Assembly: GCF_013366375.1 (NCBI RefSeq)
Contig: NZ_JABWMJ010000003.1
Location: 186,001-250,000 of the forward strand
Source of the DNA: Rhizobacter koreensis
GTDB taxonomy: Bacteria; Pseudomonadota; Gammaproteobacteria; Burkholderiales; Burkholderiaceae_C
Direction: 5' to 3'
Length of the DNA: 64,000 nucleotides
The notes under the pieces are model-generated. The model worked only from the letters and a program-made list of their open reading frames with translations. It searched no databases and was not told the origin of the DNA. The translations under genes were made by a program, and so were the position numbers. Positions 22,910 to 32,683 of this stretch are shown in pieces (the stretch's first letter is position 1; every line of letters begins with the position of its first letter).

Positions 22910-24619
22910 ATGTTCTCTTTCTTCAAGAAGAAGCCCGCGCCGGAGCCTGCAGCGCCCGCGCCGGGCGCACCCGCCTCCGAGCTCGAAACTCCTGCAGCCG
23001 CGCCGGCACCGGCACCCACGCTTGCGGAGCGTCTGCGCAACTGGGTGGTACCGGGCAGCGCCGAGCGCGCTGCCGCCCCGCCGCCGGGGCCGGTCGAGCC
23101 GGCGCCCGCCGGACGCGCGGAGCCGAGCCCGCCCGCAACGCTGGCATTCGAGGAACCGCGCTCCGGAGATGCGGATCGTCGGGTGCAACTTGCGCCGGCC
23201 GTGGGCGCGCCGACGGCTCTCGCGCCGGTGACGCCAGAGCCCGTGCCGCATGCCGGACCAGCGGCACCCATGGCGCCCTCGGTGGCACCTGCAGCGCCGG
23301 CAGCACCGGTGGCGCAACCCGAGCCGTTGTCCGCGCCCGCCGCAGCGCCGTCCGCGCCGCCGGCCCCGACGTTCGCGCCGACGTTCGCGACAGCCGGACG
23401 GGCGCCGGCGACAGCCCCTGCATCCACGCCGTCGGCGGACGAAACTCCTGCGGAACCGGCTGCATCGACCGCCGCGTCTGTTGCGCCGCCCCTTGCCGGT
23501 TCGCCGCCCCTAGCGCCCGAAGCACTGCGCAGCGATCGACCCGCCGCACCGTCGGTGGCCCCGCGGCCGGCACCTGCGCCACGGCCGAGTGCGCCCACCA
23601 CGATCACCGCGAAGGCGTTCGGCGCGCGCGACGATGACCCGGAGCCGGAGGTCGACGCCGCCGCCGAGCCCGGCCGTGCCGCCTGGCTCTCGCGCCTGAA
23701 GAGCGGCCTTCGCAAGACCGGTGCATCGATCACGCAGGTGTTCGTTGCGACCCGGATCGACGACGCGCTCTACGAAGACCTCGAGGCCGCGCTGCTGCAG
23801 GCCGACGCCGGCGGTCGTGCGACCGAGTACCTGCTCGAGGACCTGAAGCAGCGGGTGCGCCGCACCGCGGCCAAGGACGTCCCGGCGATCAAGGGCCTTC
23901 TGATCGACGCGCTTGCCGACCTGTTGAAGCCGCTCGAGAAGTCGCTCGTGGTGGGCGAGCACACGCCGACCGTGATGATGGTGGTCGGGGTCAACGGCGC
24001 CGGCAAGACCACCAGCGTCGGCAAGCTCGCGCGCCACCTGGTCGAGCACGAACAGAAGGTGCTGCTCGCCGCCGCTGACACCTTCCGCGCGGCCGCCCGT
24101 GAGCAGCTCGCGGCGTGGGCGCAGCGCGCCGACGTGCCGGGCATGTCGGCACGTCCGCGCGGTCAGGTCGAGATCGTCGGTCAGGAAGGCGGCGATCCGG
24201 CGGGTGTCACTTTCGACGCGGTCACCGCGGGGCGCGCACGCGACTGCGACGTGGTCCTCGTCGACACCGCCGGGCGCCTGACGACCCAGCTCCACCTGAT
24301 GGAGGAGCTGAAGAAGATCCGCCGCGTGATCGGCAAGGCGCAGGCCGGCGCGCCGCACGAGGTGCTGCTGGTGATCGACGGCAACACCGGACAGAACGCG
24401 CTCTCGCAGGTCAAGCTGTTCGATGAAGCGCTCGACCTCAGCGGGCTCGTCATCACCAAGCTCGACGGCACCGCCAAGGGCGGCGTGCTGGCCGCAGTAG
24501 CGCTCTGGTCGTCCGAGCGGCCGCGTCCGCTGCCGGTCTACTTCATCGGCGTCGGCGAGAAGCTCGAGGACCTGCAAACGTTCCGCGCGCGCGAGTTCGC
24601 GCGCGCGCTGGTCGGCTGA
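22910..24619 (+). CDS. ftsY: Signal recognition particle receptor FtsY
   Basis: SRP receptor GTPase that docks ribosome-SRP complexes at the inner membrane. 569 residues: membrane-targeting start MFSFFKKKPA, a very long Ala/Pro-rich low-complexity A-domain (about 10-245), then the NG domain. G-motifs: GVNGAGKTTSVGKLA, AADTFRAAAREQL, DTAGRL and TKLDGTAKGG. A roughly 9-residue insertion (PGMSARPRGQ region) precedes the VGQEGGDPA block compared with the pattern I know from other FtsY proteins. The gene is monocistronic, on the opposite strand to ffh, 1 kb away. Confidence 0.95.
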   Translation: MFSFFKKKPAPEPAAPAPGAPASELETPAAAPAPAPTLAERLRNWVVPGSAERAAAPPPGPVEPAPAGRAEPSPPATLAFEEPRSGDADRRVQLAPAVGAPTALAPVTPEPVPHAGPAAPMAPSVAPAAPAAPVAQPEPLSAPAAAPSAPPAPTFAPTFATAGRAPATAPASTPSADETPAEPAASTAASVAPPLAGSPPLAPEALRSDRPAAPSVAPRPAPAPRPSAPTTITAKAFGARDDDPEPEVDAAAEPGRAAWLSRLKSGLRKTGASITQVFVATRIDDALYEDLEAALLQADAGGRATEYLLEDLKQRVRRTAAKDVPAIKGLLIDALADLLKPLEKSLVVGEHTPTVMMVVGVNGAGKTTSVGKLARHLVEHEQKVLLAAADTFRAAAREQLAAWAQRADVPGMSARPRGQVEIVGQEGGDPAGVTFDAVTAGRARDCDVVLVDTAGRLTTQLHLMEELKKIRRVIGKAQAGAPHEVLLVIDGNTGQNALSQVKLFDEALDLSGLVITKLDGTAKGGVLAAVALWSSERPRPLPVYFIGVGEKLEDLQTFRAREFARALVG

Positions 24620-24669
24620 TTCGTCGGGCCGAGGCGGCGCGGGCTCGCGGCCGCACGAGCGGCGCCGTT

Positions 24670-24715
24670 CAGGAAATGGTCAGGCCGTTTCCTGCTCACG
24701 CAGCGTGCGGTGAGC
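24670..24715. repeat. Tandem short hairpins after ftsY
   Basis: CAGGAAA / TTTCCTG (24670-24694, 11-nt loop) runs directly into GCTCACGCA-GCG-TGC(g)GTGAGC (24694-24715). Neither is followed by a U-run. The rest of the 211-bp ftsY-DUF2726 convergent gap (24620-24830) holds nothing recognisable. Confidence 0.35.
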
Positions 24716-24830
24716 GGACGACAGAAGCGGACGGTGCGGGGCGCGGGCTGAACCAACTCAGGCCGACGACGCCCCGACCGTCACGCCGTCGGAGCAGTGC
24801 GGCAGCGAGCCGCGCGGCACCACGTGCCGC

Positions 24831-25580
24831 TCAGCGCGCGGGAACGAGCCCCGGCGACACGGTGTCCATGTCGTCGAACCACGAAATCGCGTTCGGCTCG
24901 AGCACCTCGATGACCTCCTGGTCGGGCGCCTCGCGCAGGTCGCCGTCGAACGGGCCGTGCGCGCTGTCGGCGAGCGCCGCCGCGCCTGCGCCGGCCGATG
25001 CCGCAGCGGCCAGGCGTGCCGCCTTCGCCGCCTGTCGCGCCTTCACGCGCTCGGGGATCGCGGGCGCGTCGGGCACCAGGCGGGCGCGCGCGACCTCGAC
25101 CATCGGCAACTGGTCCTCGCGCCAGATGTGCAGCGGGATCTGCGCGGCGGTGAGCGTGCGCTCCATGCGATCGAGGCGGGCCCGCGTCGCGGCGTCCATC
25201 TGCTCGACCTGCGGCCGCACCTCGACCACCGCGAGCACCTTCGAGGTGACGTCGCAGATCACGAAGTCCGCACAGTGCGCGCCGATGCGCCGCATCCACT
25301 CGCCGTAGGAGTTGCGCTTGGGCACGTCGATGAAGCGCGCGATCGGCACCTGCGACACGATCATGTAGCCGGGCAGGGCGAGCTTGAGCGTGCTGTAGGC
25401 CAGACGCTCGGGCTTCTTCAGGATGCGCGTCGGCTCGGGGGCCCAGCCGATGAGCGTGTCGACGCGGTCTTCGATCGCTTCGGCACGCGTGGCGAGCGCG
25501 CTGCGCTTGCCGAACCACCAGACCAGCGGCAGCGCCGAGGCCATCAGGATCACGAAGGCGGTGGTCAGGTCGAACGGCAT
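24831..25580 (-). CDS. DUF2726 domain protein with N-terminal membrane anchor
   Basis: 249 residues. One N-terminal hydrophobic helix (TAFVILMASALPLVWWF) is followed by a DUF2726 domain: AYSTLKLALPGYMIVSQVPIARFIDV, ADFVICDVTSKVLAVVEV. That fold is related to restriction-endonuclease-like nucleases. The usual pattern ends in an acidic-x-glutamate near the VVEV strand, and here DFVICD and VEV fit loosely. The C-terminal third is Ala-rich with an acidic tail. The role is unknown. It lies 40 bp downstream of ffh on the same strand. Confidence 0.75.
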   Translation of the reverse strand: MPFDLTTAFVILMASALPLVWWFGKRSALATRAEAIEDRVDTLIGWAPEPTRILKKPERLAYSTLKLALPGYMIVSQVPIARFIDVPKRNSYGEWMRRIGAHCADFVICDVTSKVLAVVEVRPQVEQMDAATRARLDRMERTLTAAQIPLHIWREDQLPMVEVARARLVPDAPAIPERVKARQAAKAARLAAAASAGAGAAALADSAHGPFDGDLREAPDQEVIEVLEPNAISWFDDMDTVSPGLVPAR

Positions 25581-25620
25581 CGGCAGGCCCGGTGGAGCGG
25601 TGGAACGTAGGCGGAGCCGG

Positions 25621-26991
25621 TCAGCGCAAGCCGCCGAGCCCCTTGGCGCCGGCCATGCGCTTCATCATCTTCATCATGCCGCCGCCCTTCATCTTCTTCA
25701 TCATGTCTCGCATCTGCTCGAACTGGTTCAGCAGACGGTTGACATCCTGAACCTGGACGCCCGCGCCGGCCGCGATGCGGCGCTTGCGCGTGGCCTTCAG
25801 GATCTCGGGTTTGCGGCGTTCGAGCGGGGTCATCGAGCAGATGATCCCCTCCATGCGGCGGACGTCGCGCTCGGCGCGCTCCATCTCCGCCGGGCCGATC
25901 TGGCCCGCTTTTCCCGTCAGCTGCGACGGTAACTTGTCCATGAGGCCGCCGAGACCTCCCATCTTCTTCATCTGTGAAATCTGCGACAGGAAGTCGTTCA
26001 GATCGAACCCGGTCCCGGACTTGACCTTGTCGGCGAGCTTCTGCGCCGCCGCCATGTCGACGCCCTTCTGGACCTCCTCGACCAGGCCGACGATGTCGCC
26101 CATGCCGAGCACGCGGCCGGCATGGCGCTCGGCGTCGAACACCTCGAGCCCGTCGATCTTCTCGCTGACGCCGGCGAACTTGATCGGTGCGCCGGCGATG
26201 GTCTTGACCGAGAGCGCGGCGCCGCCACGCGCATCGCCGTCGAGCTTGGTCAGCACGATGCCGGTGAGCGGCAGCGCTTCGCGGAACGCCTTGGCGGTGT
26301 TGACCGCGTCCTGACCCTGCATCGCGTCGACGACGAACAGCGTCTCGACCGGCTTGAGCGCCGCGTGCAGGTCGCGGATCTCGGCCATCAGCTTCTCGTC
26401 GATCGCCAGGCGCCCGGCGGTGTCGACGATCAGGACGTCGTGATAGTGGCGCCGCGCGTGGTCGAGCGCGGCCTGCGCGATCGCGAGCGGCTGGTCGCTC
26501 GCGCTCGACGGGAACCATTCGGCGCCGGCCTGGCGGGTCACCACCTTGAGCTGGTCGATCGCCGCCGGGCGGTAGACGTCGGCCGAGACGGTGAGCACCT
26601 TCTTCTTGCGGCGCTCGATCAGGTGCTTGGCGAGCTTGGCGGTCGTGGTCGTCTTGCCGGCGCCCTGCAGGCCAGCCATCAGGATGACCGCGGGCGGCTG
26701 CGTCGCGAGGTTGATGTCGGCGACGCCGGCGCCCATCGTCGCGGCGAGCTCGCGGTGCACGATGCCGACGAAGGCCTGGCCCGGCGAGAGCGAGCCGACG
26801 ACTTCCTGGCCGAGCGCGCGTTCCTTGACGCGGGCGATGAAGTCGCGCACCACCGGCAGCGCGACGTCGGCCTCGAGCAGCGCCATCCGGACTTCGCGCA
26901 GCATGTCCTGCACGTTGTCCTCGGTGATGCGGGCCTGACCGCGCATCGTCTTGACGAGACGACTCAGGCGGTCGGTGAGATTCGATGCCAT
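25621..26991 (-). CDS. ffh: Signal recognition particle protein Ffh
   Basis: SRP54 GTPase that binds signal peptides and 4.5S RNA. 456 residues: N domain, G domain (GLQGAGKTTTTAKLAKHL, DTAGRL, TKLDGDARGG) and a Met-rich M domain with KKMGGLGGLMDKLPSQL and a final MKKMKGGGMMKMMKRMAG tail. It is divergent from the CcsA-like gene, a conserved pairing in betaproteobacteria. The 4.5S RNA gene was not found here. Confidence 0.98.
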   Translation of the reverse strand: MASNLTDRLSRLVKTMRGQARITEDNVQDMLREVRMALLEADVALPVVRDFIARVKERALGQEVVGSLSPGQAFVGIVHRELAATMGAGVADINLATQPPAVILMAGLQGAGKTTTTAKLAKHLIERRKKKVLTVSADVYRPAAIDQLKVVTRQAGAEWFPSSASDQPLAIAQAALDHARRHYHDVLIVDTAGRLAIDEKLMAEIRDLHAALKPVETLFVVDAMQGQDAVNTAKAFREALPLTGIVLTKLDGDARGGAALSVKTIAGAPIKFAGVSEKIDGLEVFDAERHAGRVLGMGDIVGLVEEVQKGVDMAAAQKLADKVKSGTGFDLNDFLSQISQMKKMGGLGGLMDKLPSQLTGKAGQIGPAEMERAERDVRRMEGIICSMTPLERRKPEILKATRKRRIAAGAGVQVQDVNRLLNQFEQMRDMMKKMKGGGMMKMMKRMAGAKGLGGLR

Positions 26992-27036
26992 GGGTTGTGC
27001 CGCTCCGCGACGAAGCGGATCAGTACACTCCGGTCG

Positions 27037-27894
27037 ATGATTCTATCGTTCGGCCCCCCCGGCGACGGCGCCGTGGCGGCGGGCCTCGCGTTCGGTCTGC
27101 CCACGGTCTGCGCGCTCCTCGCGTACGCCGTCGCGGCACTGCCGGGCGAGCGATCGGCGTCCCTCCTGCGCAGCGCGCTCCTGGTCGGCTGGATCGCCCA
27201 CGGCATCGCGATCGCCGTCGACGTCGCCGGCATCGGCTCGGTGACCTCCGGCGCGCGCTTCGGCTTCGCCCCGGCGCTGTCGGCCACCTTGTGGCTGGTG
27301 CTCGGCGTCTACCAGCTCGAGGCGCGCGTGGTTCCGCTGCCGGGCGCGCGACGCAAGCTCGCGCTGCTTGGCGTCGCGGTGGTCGCGCTCGCCTGGTGCT
27401 TTCCCGGCCGGCTGCATCCGAACGTCGGCTCGCCGTGGGCGCCGCTGCACTGGATGCTGGGCCTCGCGTCGTACGGGCTGTTCGGCGTCGCGGTGCTGCA
27501 CGCGGCGCTGCTCGACCGTGCCGAGCGCCAGCTGCGAGGCAACCCCGCCGCACCGGTCCTGGCGGCGCCGGCACCGCCCGTGGAAGGCATTCCGCTGCTG
27601 CGGCTCGAGCGCCTGACGTTCCGCTTCGTCACGGCCGGCTTCGCGATGTTGTCGGCGGCGCTGGTGTTCGGTGCGGTGTTCGCTCATCCCTGGCGCTGGG
27701 ATCACAAGACCGTGTTCTCGCTGCTCGGCTGGCTCGTCTTCGCCGCGCTGGTGATCGGGCGTTACCGCTTCGGCTGGCGCGGCATCAAGGCCACGCGCTG
27801 GCTCTATGCGGGGGCACTGTTGCTGCTGCTCGCCTACGTGGGCTCGCGCTTCGTGCTCGAGGTGCTGCTGCATCGCGGACCGACGGGCGGGTGA
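27037..27894 (+). CDS. Cytochrome c assembly (CcsA/YpjD-like) integral membrane protein
   Basis: 285 residues, about eight hydrophobic helices, with the CcsA-type region HWMLGLASYGLFGVAVLHAALLDRAERQL and the FAHPWRWDHKTVFSLLGWLVFAALVIGRY block. These histidines and WDxK resemble the haem-handling core of CcsA/HemX proteins. E. coli YpjD is the likely relative. The function is not established; haem export or cytochrome maturation is inferred from the family. Start ATG 27037, 45 bp from divergent ffh. The frame runs further upstream across ffh but cannot be genic there. Confidence 0.85.
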   Translation: MILSFGPPGDGAVAAGLAFGLPTVCALLAYAVAALPGERSASLLRSALLVGWIAHGIAIAVDVAGIGSVTSGARFGFAPALSATLWLVLGVYQLEARVVPLPGARRKLALLGVAVVALAWCFPGRLHPNVGSPWAPLHWMLGLASYGLFGVAVLHAALLDRAERQLRGNPAAPVLAAPAPPVEGIPLLRLERLTFRFVTAGFAMLSAALVFGAVFAHPWRWDHKTVFSLLGWLVFAALVIGRYRFGWRGIKATRWLYAGALLLLLAYVGSRFVLEVLLHRGPTGG

Positions 27895-27898
27895 CGCG

Positions 27899-28141
27899 AT
27901 GAAGATCGTCCTCGTCCTGATTGCCGTCGCGATCCTGTTCTGGCTGATGTTCGGCGGGCGCCGGCGCACCGGCGGCCGCAGGGCGCCGCGCGGCTCGCGT
28001 TCCGCGGCGCCGCAGCCGATGGTCGCGTGCGCCTATTGCGGCGTGCACCTGCCGCGCGACGAGGCGCTGGTCGACGGCAGCTCGGTGTTCTGCGGTCGCG
28101 AGCACCGCATCGCCTTCGAGCGGGACGGCCGCAAGGCATGA
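27899..28141 (+). CDS. PP0621-family small zinc-ribbon-like membrane protein
   Basis: 80 residues: one N-terminal transmembrane helix (MKIVLVLIAVAILFWLMFGG), a basic linker, then MVACAYCGVHLPRDEALVDG...VFCGREHR. This CxxC...C..H pattern of a small metal-binding motif is typical of the PP0621 family. The family has no known function but is conserved between the YpjD-like gene and the two-component genes. Start ATG 27899, four bases after the previous stop. Probably one operon with pilS. Confidence 0.82.
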   Translation: MKIVLVLIAVAILFWLMFGGRRRTGGRRAPRGSRSAAPQPMVACAYCGVHLPRDEALVDGSSVFCGREHRIAFERDGRKA

Positions 28142-28169
28142 GCAGGGCGGCTTTCTGCCGCTGGCGAGT

Positions 28170-30041
28170 GTGAGCGGCGCCCTGCGGCGTTCGAGCCCAC
28201 GGCGGCGGCCGCCCGACGCCGACGAGTCGTGGTTCGGCTCGTTCGGCGGCGGGCTCGACAGCGGCTTTCGCGCGGACGACGCCGAGGCCAACGCATGGTG
28301 GGACGACGATCCGGCGCACGATCGCGCGCCGTTCGAGTCGCCGATGGTCGACCTCGATGCGGTGGACGCGACGTCGACTTTCGAGCGCATCTATCGGGCC
28401 TTCATCGCGGCGCGTGCGGCACTCGGCGTCGCGCTCGTCGGCACCCTCGGCGTCGCGGGCGTGTTCGGCCTCAGGCCCGCGCAGCCGGTCGCGCTGCTGA
28501 GCGTCGGCTACGCCGCGCTCGCGATCAGCATGTGGCTGCTGCCGCGCTTCCGGCGCACCGGCACCGCGCAATCGCTGGCGCGCCTGCGCAGCCCGCAGTG
28601 GATCGCGACCATCGGTGCGGACCTCGTCAGCTTCACCAGCCTGCACGTGCTGGCGCCGGCGTCGAGCTTCAACTACGTGGCGCTGCTCGCGTTGCCCGTG
28701 CTGATGGCGGGCGTGCTGACACCGCGCCTGCCGGCGCTCGCGACCGCCGCGGCGGCGACGCTCGCGCTGCTGGCGGCGGCCTGGCTCGACTGGCTGACCG
28801 GCGACGACCTCACGCTCCTCATGACGCAGGCGGGCCTTGCCGGCAGCGGCTTCTTCGTGATCGCACTGATCGCCGGCGAGCTGGCGCGCCGCCTCGCCCG
28901 CGAGGAGCTGAGCGCGCGCGGCAGCCTCGCGCTCGCACGCCAGCAGGCCCAGCTCAATCGCCTGGTCATCGAGGAGATGCAGGACGGCGTGCTGGTCGTC
29001 GACCGCGACGGGCAGGTGCGTGCCGCCAACCCGGCGGCGCGGCGGCTGCTGGCGCCCGAGGGCCTGGCGCGCGCCGCGCCGTTCGACCTGCGCGACATGC
29101 CGGCCTGGCACGAGCTCGTCAAGGCGGTCGAGCGGGCGTTCCACGACGCGAGCTGGCCCGAAGCCGGTCGCGACGTCGTGTTGGCGTTCGAGGGTGCTCC
29201 GCCGCGCACGCTGCGCGCGCGCATGCGTTTCACGTGGCGGCGCGACTCGCCGGCGCGCGAGGAGTTCTGCGTGCTGTTCATCGAGGACCTGCGCAGCGTG
29301 CAGGCGCGCAGCCGTCAGGAGCAGCTCGCCGCGATGGGCCGGGTCTCGGCCGGCGTCGCCCACGAGATCCGCAATCCGCTCGCGGCGATCTCGCAGGCCA
29401 ATGCGCTGCTTTCGGAAGATGCCACCGACCCCGGGCAGCGCCAGCTGATGAAGATGGTCGCGGACAACGTCGAGCGCCTCAAGCGCATCGTCGACGACGT
29501 GATGGAGGTCGCGCCGGGCCAGGTGCAGGACCTGGTGCCGATCGACGCGACGGCGCACGTCGGCGCGCTGTGCAGCGAGTGGGCGCGCGCCAACCGCGTC
29601 GCGCTCGGCGAGCGCAGCGTGCTGAAGGCCGACCTGCCGGCCGAGGCGCTCGGCGTCGTCTTCGACCCGGAGCACCTGCGCCGCGTGCTCGTCAACCTGC
29701 TCGACAACGCGCATCGCCATGCGAGCGGCGCACCGGGCTCGGTGTGGCTGCGCGTCGCGGCGCAGGGCGACGAGGCGGTGCTCCTGAGCGTGTGCAGCGA
29801 CGGCGCGCCGATCCCCGACGACGTCGAGCCGCATCTCTTCGAGCCGTTCTTCTCGACGCGCAGCCGCGGCACCGGACTCGGCCTCTACATCTGCCGCGAG
29901 CTCTGCGCGCGCTATGGCGCGAGCATCGACTACCGGCTTCGGCCTGCCGACGAGCGCCTGCGCAACGAGTTCTTCGTCGAGATGCGGCGCGCTCAGCTCG
30001 GCACGATCGAGAGCCGGCTGCACCTGGGGCCGTGGGCTTGA
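28170..30041 (+). CDS. pilS: Sensor histidine kinase PilS
   Basis: Inner-membrane kinase partner of PilR, which in Pseudomonas controls pilA transcription. 623 residues: a 70-residue acidic N-terminal tail, about six transmembrane helices (75-240), a PAS-like domain (about 262-370), HisKA with phospho-acceptor His398 in GVAHEIRNPLAAI, and a HATPase domain with LLDNAHRHA and GTGLGLYICRELCARYG. The first start is a GTG at 28170. The cytosolic N-terminal tail is longer than in Pseudomonas PilS. Identity as PilS rests on its pairing with the NtrC-type regulator downstream. Confidence 0.9.
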   Translation: MSGALRRSSPRRRPPDADESWFGSFGGGLDSGFRADDAEANAWWDDDPAHDRAPFESPMVDLDAVDATSTFERIYRAFIAARAALGVALVGTLGVAGVFGLRPAQPVALLSVGYAALAISMWLLPRFRRTGTAQSLARLRSPQWIATIGADLVSFTSLHVLAPASSFNYVALLALPVLMAGVLTPRLPALATAAAATLALLAAAWLDWLTGDDLTLLMTQAGLAGSGFFVIALIAGELARRLAREELSARGSLALARQQAQLNRLVIEEMQDGVLVVDRDGQVRAANPAARRLLAPEGLARAAPFDLRDMPAWHELVKAVERAFHDASWPEAGRDVVLAFEGAPPRTLRARMRFTWRRDSPAREEFCVLFIEDLRSVQARSRQEQLAAMGRVSAGVAHEIRNPLAAISQANALLSEDATDPGQRQLMKMVADNVERLKRIVDDVMEVAPGQVQDLVPIDATAHVGALCSEWARANRVALGERSVLKADLPAEALGVVFDPEHLRRVLVNLLDNAHRHASGAPGSVWLRVAAQGDEAVLLSVCSDGAPIPDDVEPHLFEPFFSTRSRGTGLGLYICRELCARYGASIDYRLRPADERLRNEFFVEMRRAQLGTIESRLHLGPWA

Positions 30042-30163
30042 AGACCGCGGGTCACGAGTGCCCCGAGGCGCTGCGCTGTCGTGCCGCGAGGCTCCTGCGC
30101 GGGCACGCGCGCTCCGCGCCCGGTGCAGCGGCACCGCGCGCCCGAGCCTGCTAGCGTTCGCGC

Positions 30164-31780
<1,617 letters not shown>

Positions 31781-31817
31781 TCACGCTGCCGCGCGCGGCG
31801 GCCGTGCGTCGGGATCG

Positions 31818-32420
31818 ATGAGCATGACGACGACGTGGAACGGCGGCTGGTACGTGCCGGCTCGTCATGTCCCTTCGCCGAACTTCGGTTCGCGGCCGCC
31901 CGCGACCCTCGTGACCCTCGCATTGGTCCATTCGATCAGCCTGCCGCCGGGCGTGTATGGCGGCGACGCGATCGAGCGGCTGTTCACCAACCGGCTCGAC
32001 TGGAGCCTGCATCCGTATTTCGAGTCGATTCGTGGCCTCGAGGTCTCGGCACACTTCGTGATCCGGCGCGCCGGCGGGCTCGTGCAGTTCGTCTCGACCG
32101 ACGACCGCGCATGGCATGCCGGTGCCTCGGTCTGGCAAGGCCGCCCGAACTGCAACGACTATTCGGTCGGCATCGAGCTCGAAGGGCTTGAAGGCGAGAC
32201 CTTCGAAGGGCCCCAGTACGAGGCCCTCGCGCGCCTGCTCGGCGACCTGCGAAAGCGTCATCCGATCGACGCCGTCGCAGGTCACGAACATGTCGCACCA
32301 GGGCGCAAGCTCGATCCGGGTCCGGGCTTCGACTGGGCCCGGCTCGAAGCCTCGCTGGGCTGGCGCGACGTCGCCTTCGCAGGTCTCGCGGCGCCCGCAA
32401 CCGAACGTAAGGACGCTTGA
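31818..32420 (+). CDS. ampD: 1,6-anhydro-N-acetylmuramyl-L-alanine amidase AmpD
   Basis: Cytosolic zinc amidase that removes the peptide from anhydro-muropeptides during cell-wall recycling, which also governs AmpC induction where AmpR is present. 200 residues: VHSISLPPG (first zinc His), ESIRGLEVSAHFVIRRAG, WHAGASVW and GHEHVAPGRKLDPGPGFDW carrying the other ligands and the catalytic region. An alternative ATG lies two codons in. No signal peptide, as expected. It follows pilR by 37 bp. Confidence 0.95.
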   Translation: MSMTTTWNGGWYVPARHVPSPNFGSRPPATLVTLALVHSISLPPGVYGGDAIERLFTNRLDWSLHPYFESIRGLEVSAHFVIRRAGGLVQFVSTDDRAWHAGASVWQGRPNCNDYSVGIELEGLEGETFEGPQYEALARLLGDLRKRHPIDAVAGHEHVAPGRKLDPGPGFDWARLEASLGWRDVAFAGLAAPATERKDA

Positions 32421-32459
32421 AATCAGGTCCGTTTCGTGCGGGGTTCCCGTGCACGAAAA

Positions 32460-32475
32460 ACGCTATACGTAGTGG
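32460..32475 (+). promoter_or_regulatory. NrdR box 1 (upstream of nrdA)
   Basis: ACGCTATACGTAGTGG matches the 16-bp NrdR box pattern (acrCwAyAyrTwGtgk). It ends directly against the -35 hexamer. Its centre is 31 bp from the centre of box 2, the usual three-helical-turn spacing. Confidence 0.88.
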
Positions 32476-32504
32476 TTGAACGGCCGGAAGACCCCAGATA
32501 TAGT
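32476..32504 (+). promoter_or_regulatory. sigma70 promoter of nrdA
   Basis: TTGAAC (32476-32481), 17-bp spacer, TATAGT (32499-32504). Box 1 abuts the -35 and box 2 covers the -10, so NrdR binding would occlude RNA polymerase. The leader to the nrdA ATG is about 173 nt, and I recognise no riboswitch in it. Confidence 0.88.
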
Positions 32505-32506
32505 GT
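32491..32506 (+). promoter_or_regulatory. NrdR box 2 (over the nrdA -10)
   Basis: ACCCCAGATATAGTGT: the right half ATATAGTGT is consensus, the left half degenerate (CCCCAG). Paired with box 1 at 31 bp, it forms a standard bipartite NrdR operator. nrdR itself is not in the window. Confidence 0.85.
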
Positions 32507-32683
32507 CCTGGCGGTGTTATCCTGACGCCGCTCGCGAAACGCCCGAAGGGGCCCCGCGATCGGCATCACCGCCCGAGAACAACGTCTTTCGCGAACCGCA
32601 TTGTCGACGCTGCGTGCGTCGGCCTCAGCGCGGTTCCCGACCTCCGGCCGCCCACGTGCGGCCACCCACTCACAGGGAGTCCC

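Noticed and set aside
26122..27036. Upstream extension of the CcsA-like protein
   Set aside because: The frame stays open across antisense ffh, but this part lacks any membrane pattern; the ATG at 27037 fits the family length.
28138..28173. Short ATG frame between the PP0621 gene and pilS
   Set aside because: Only 11 codons before a stop; too short and without context to call.
32507..32683. Riboswitch (for example cobalamin) in the nrdA leader
   Set aside because: No B12-box or other aptamer core recognised, and the enzyme is class Ia, not B12-dependent.
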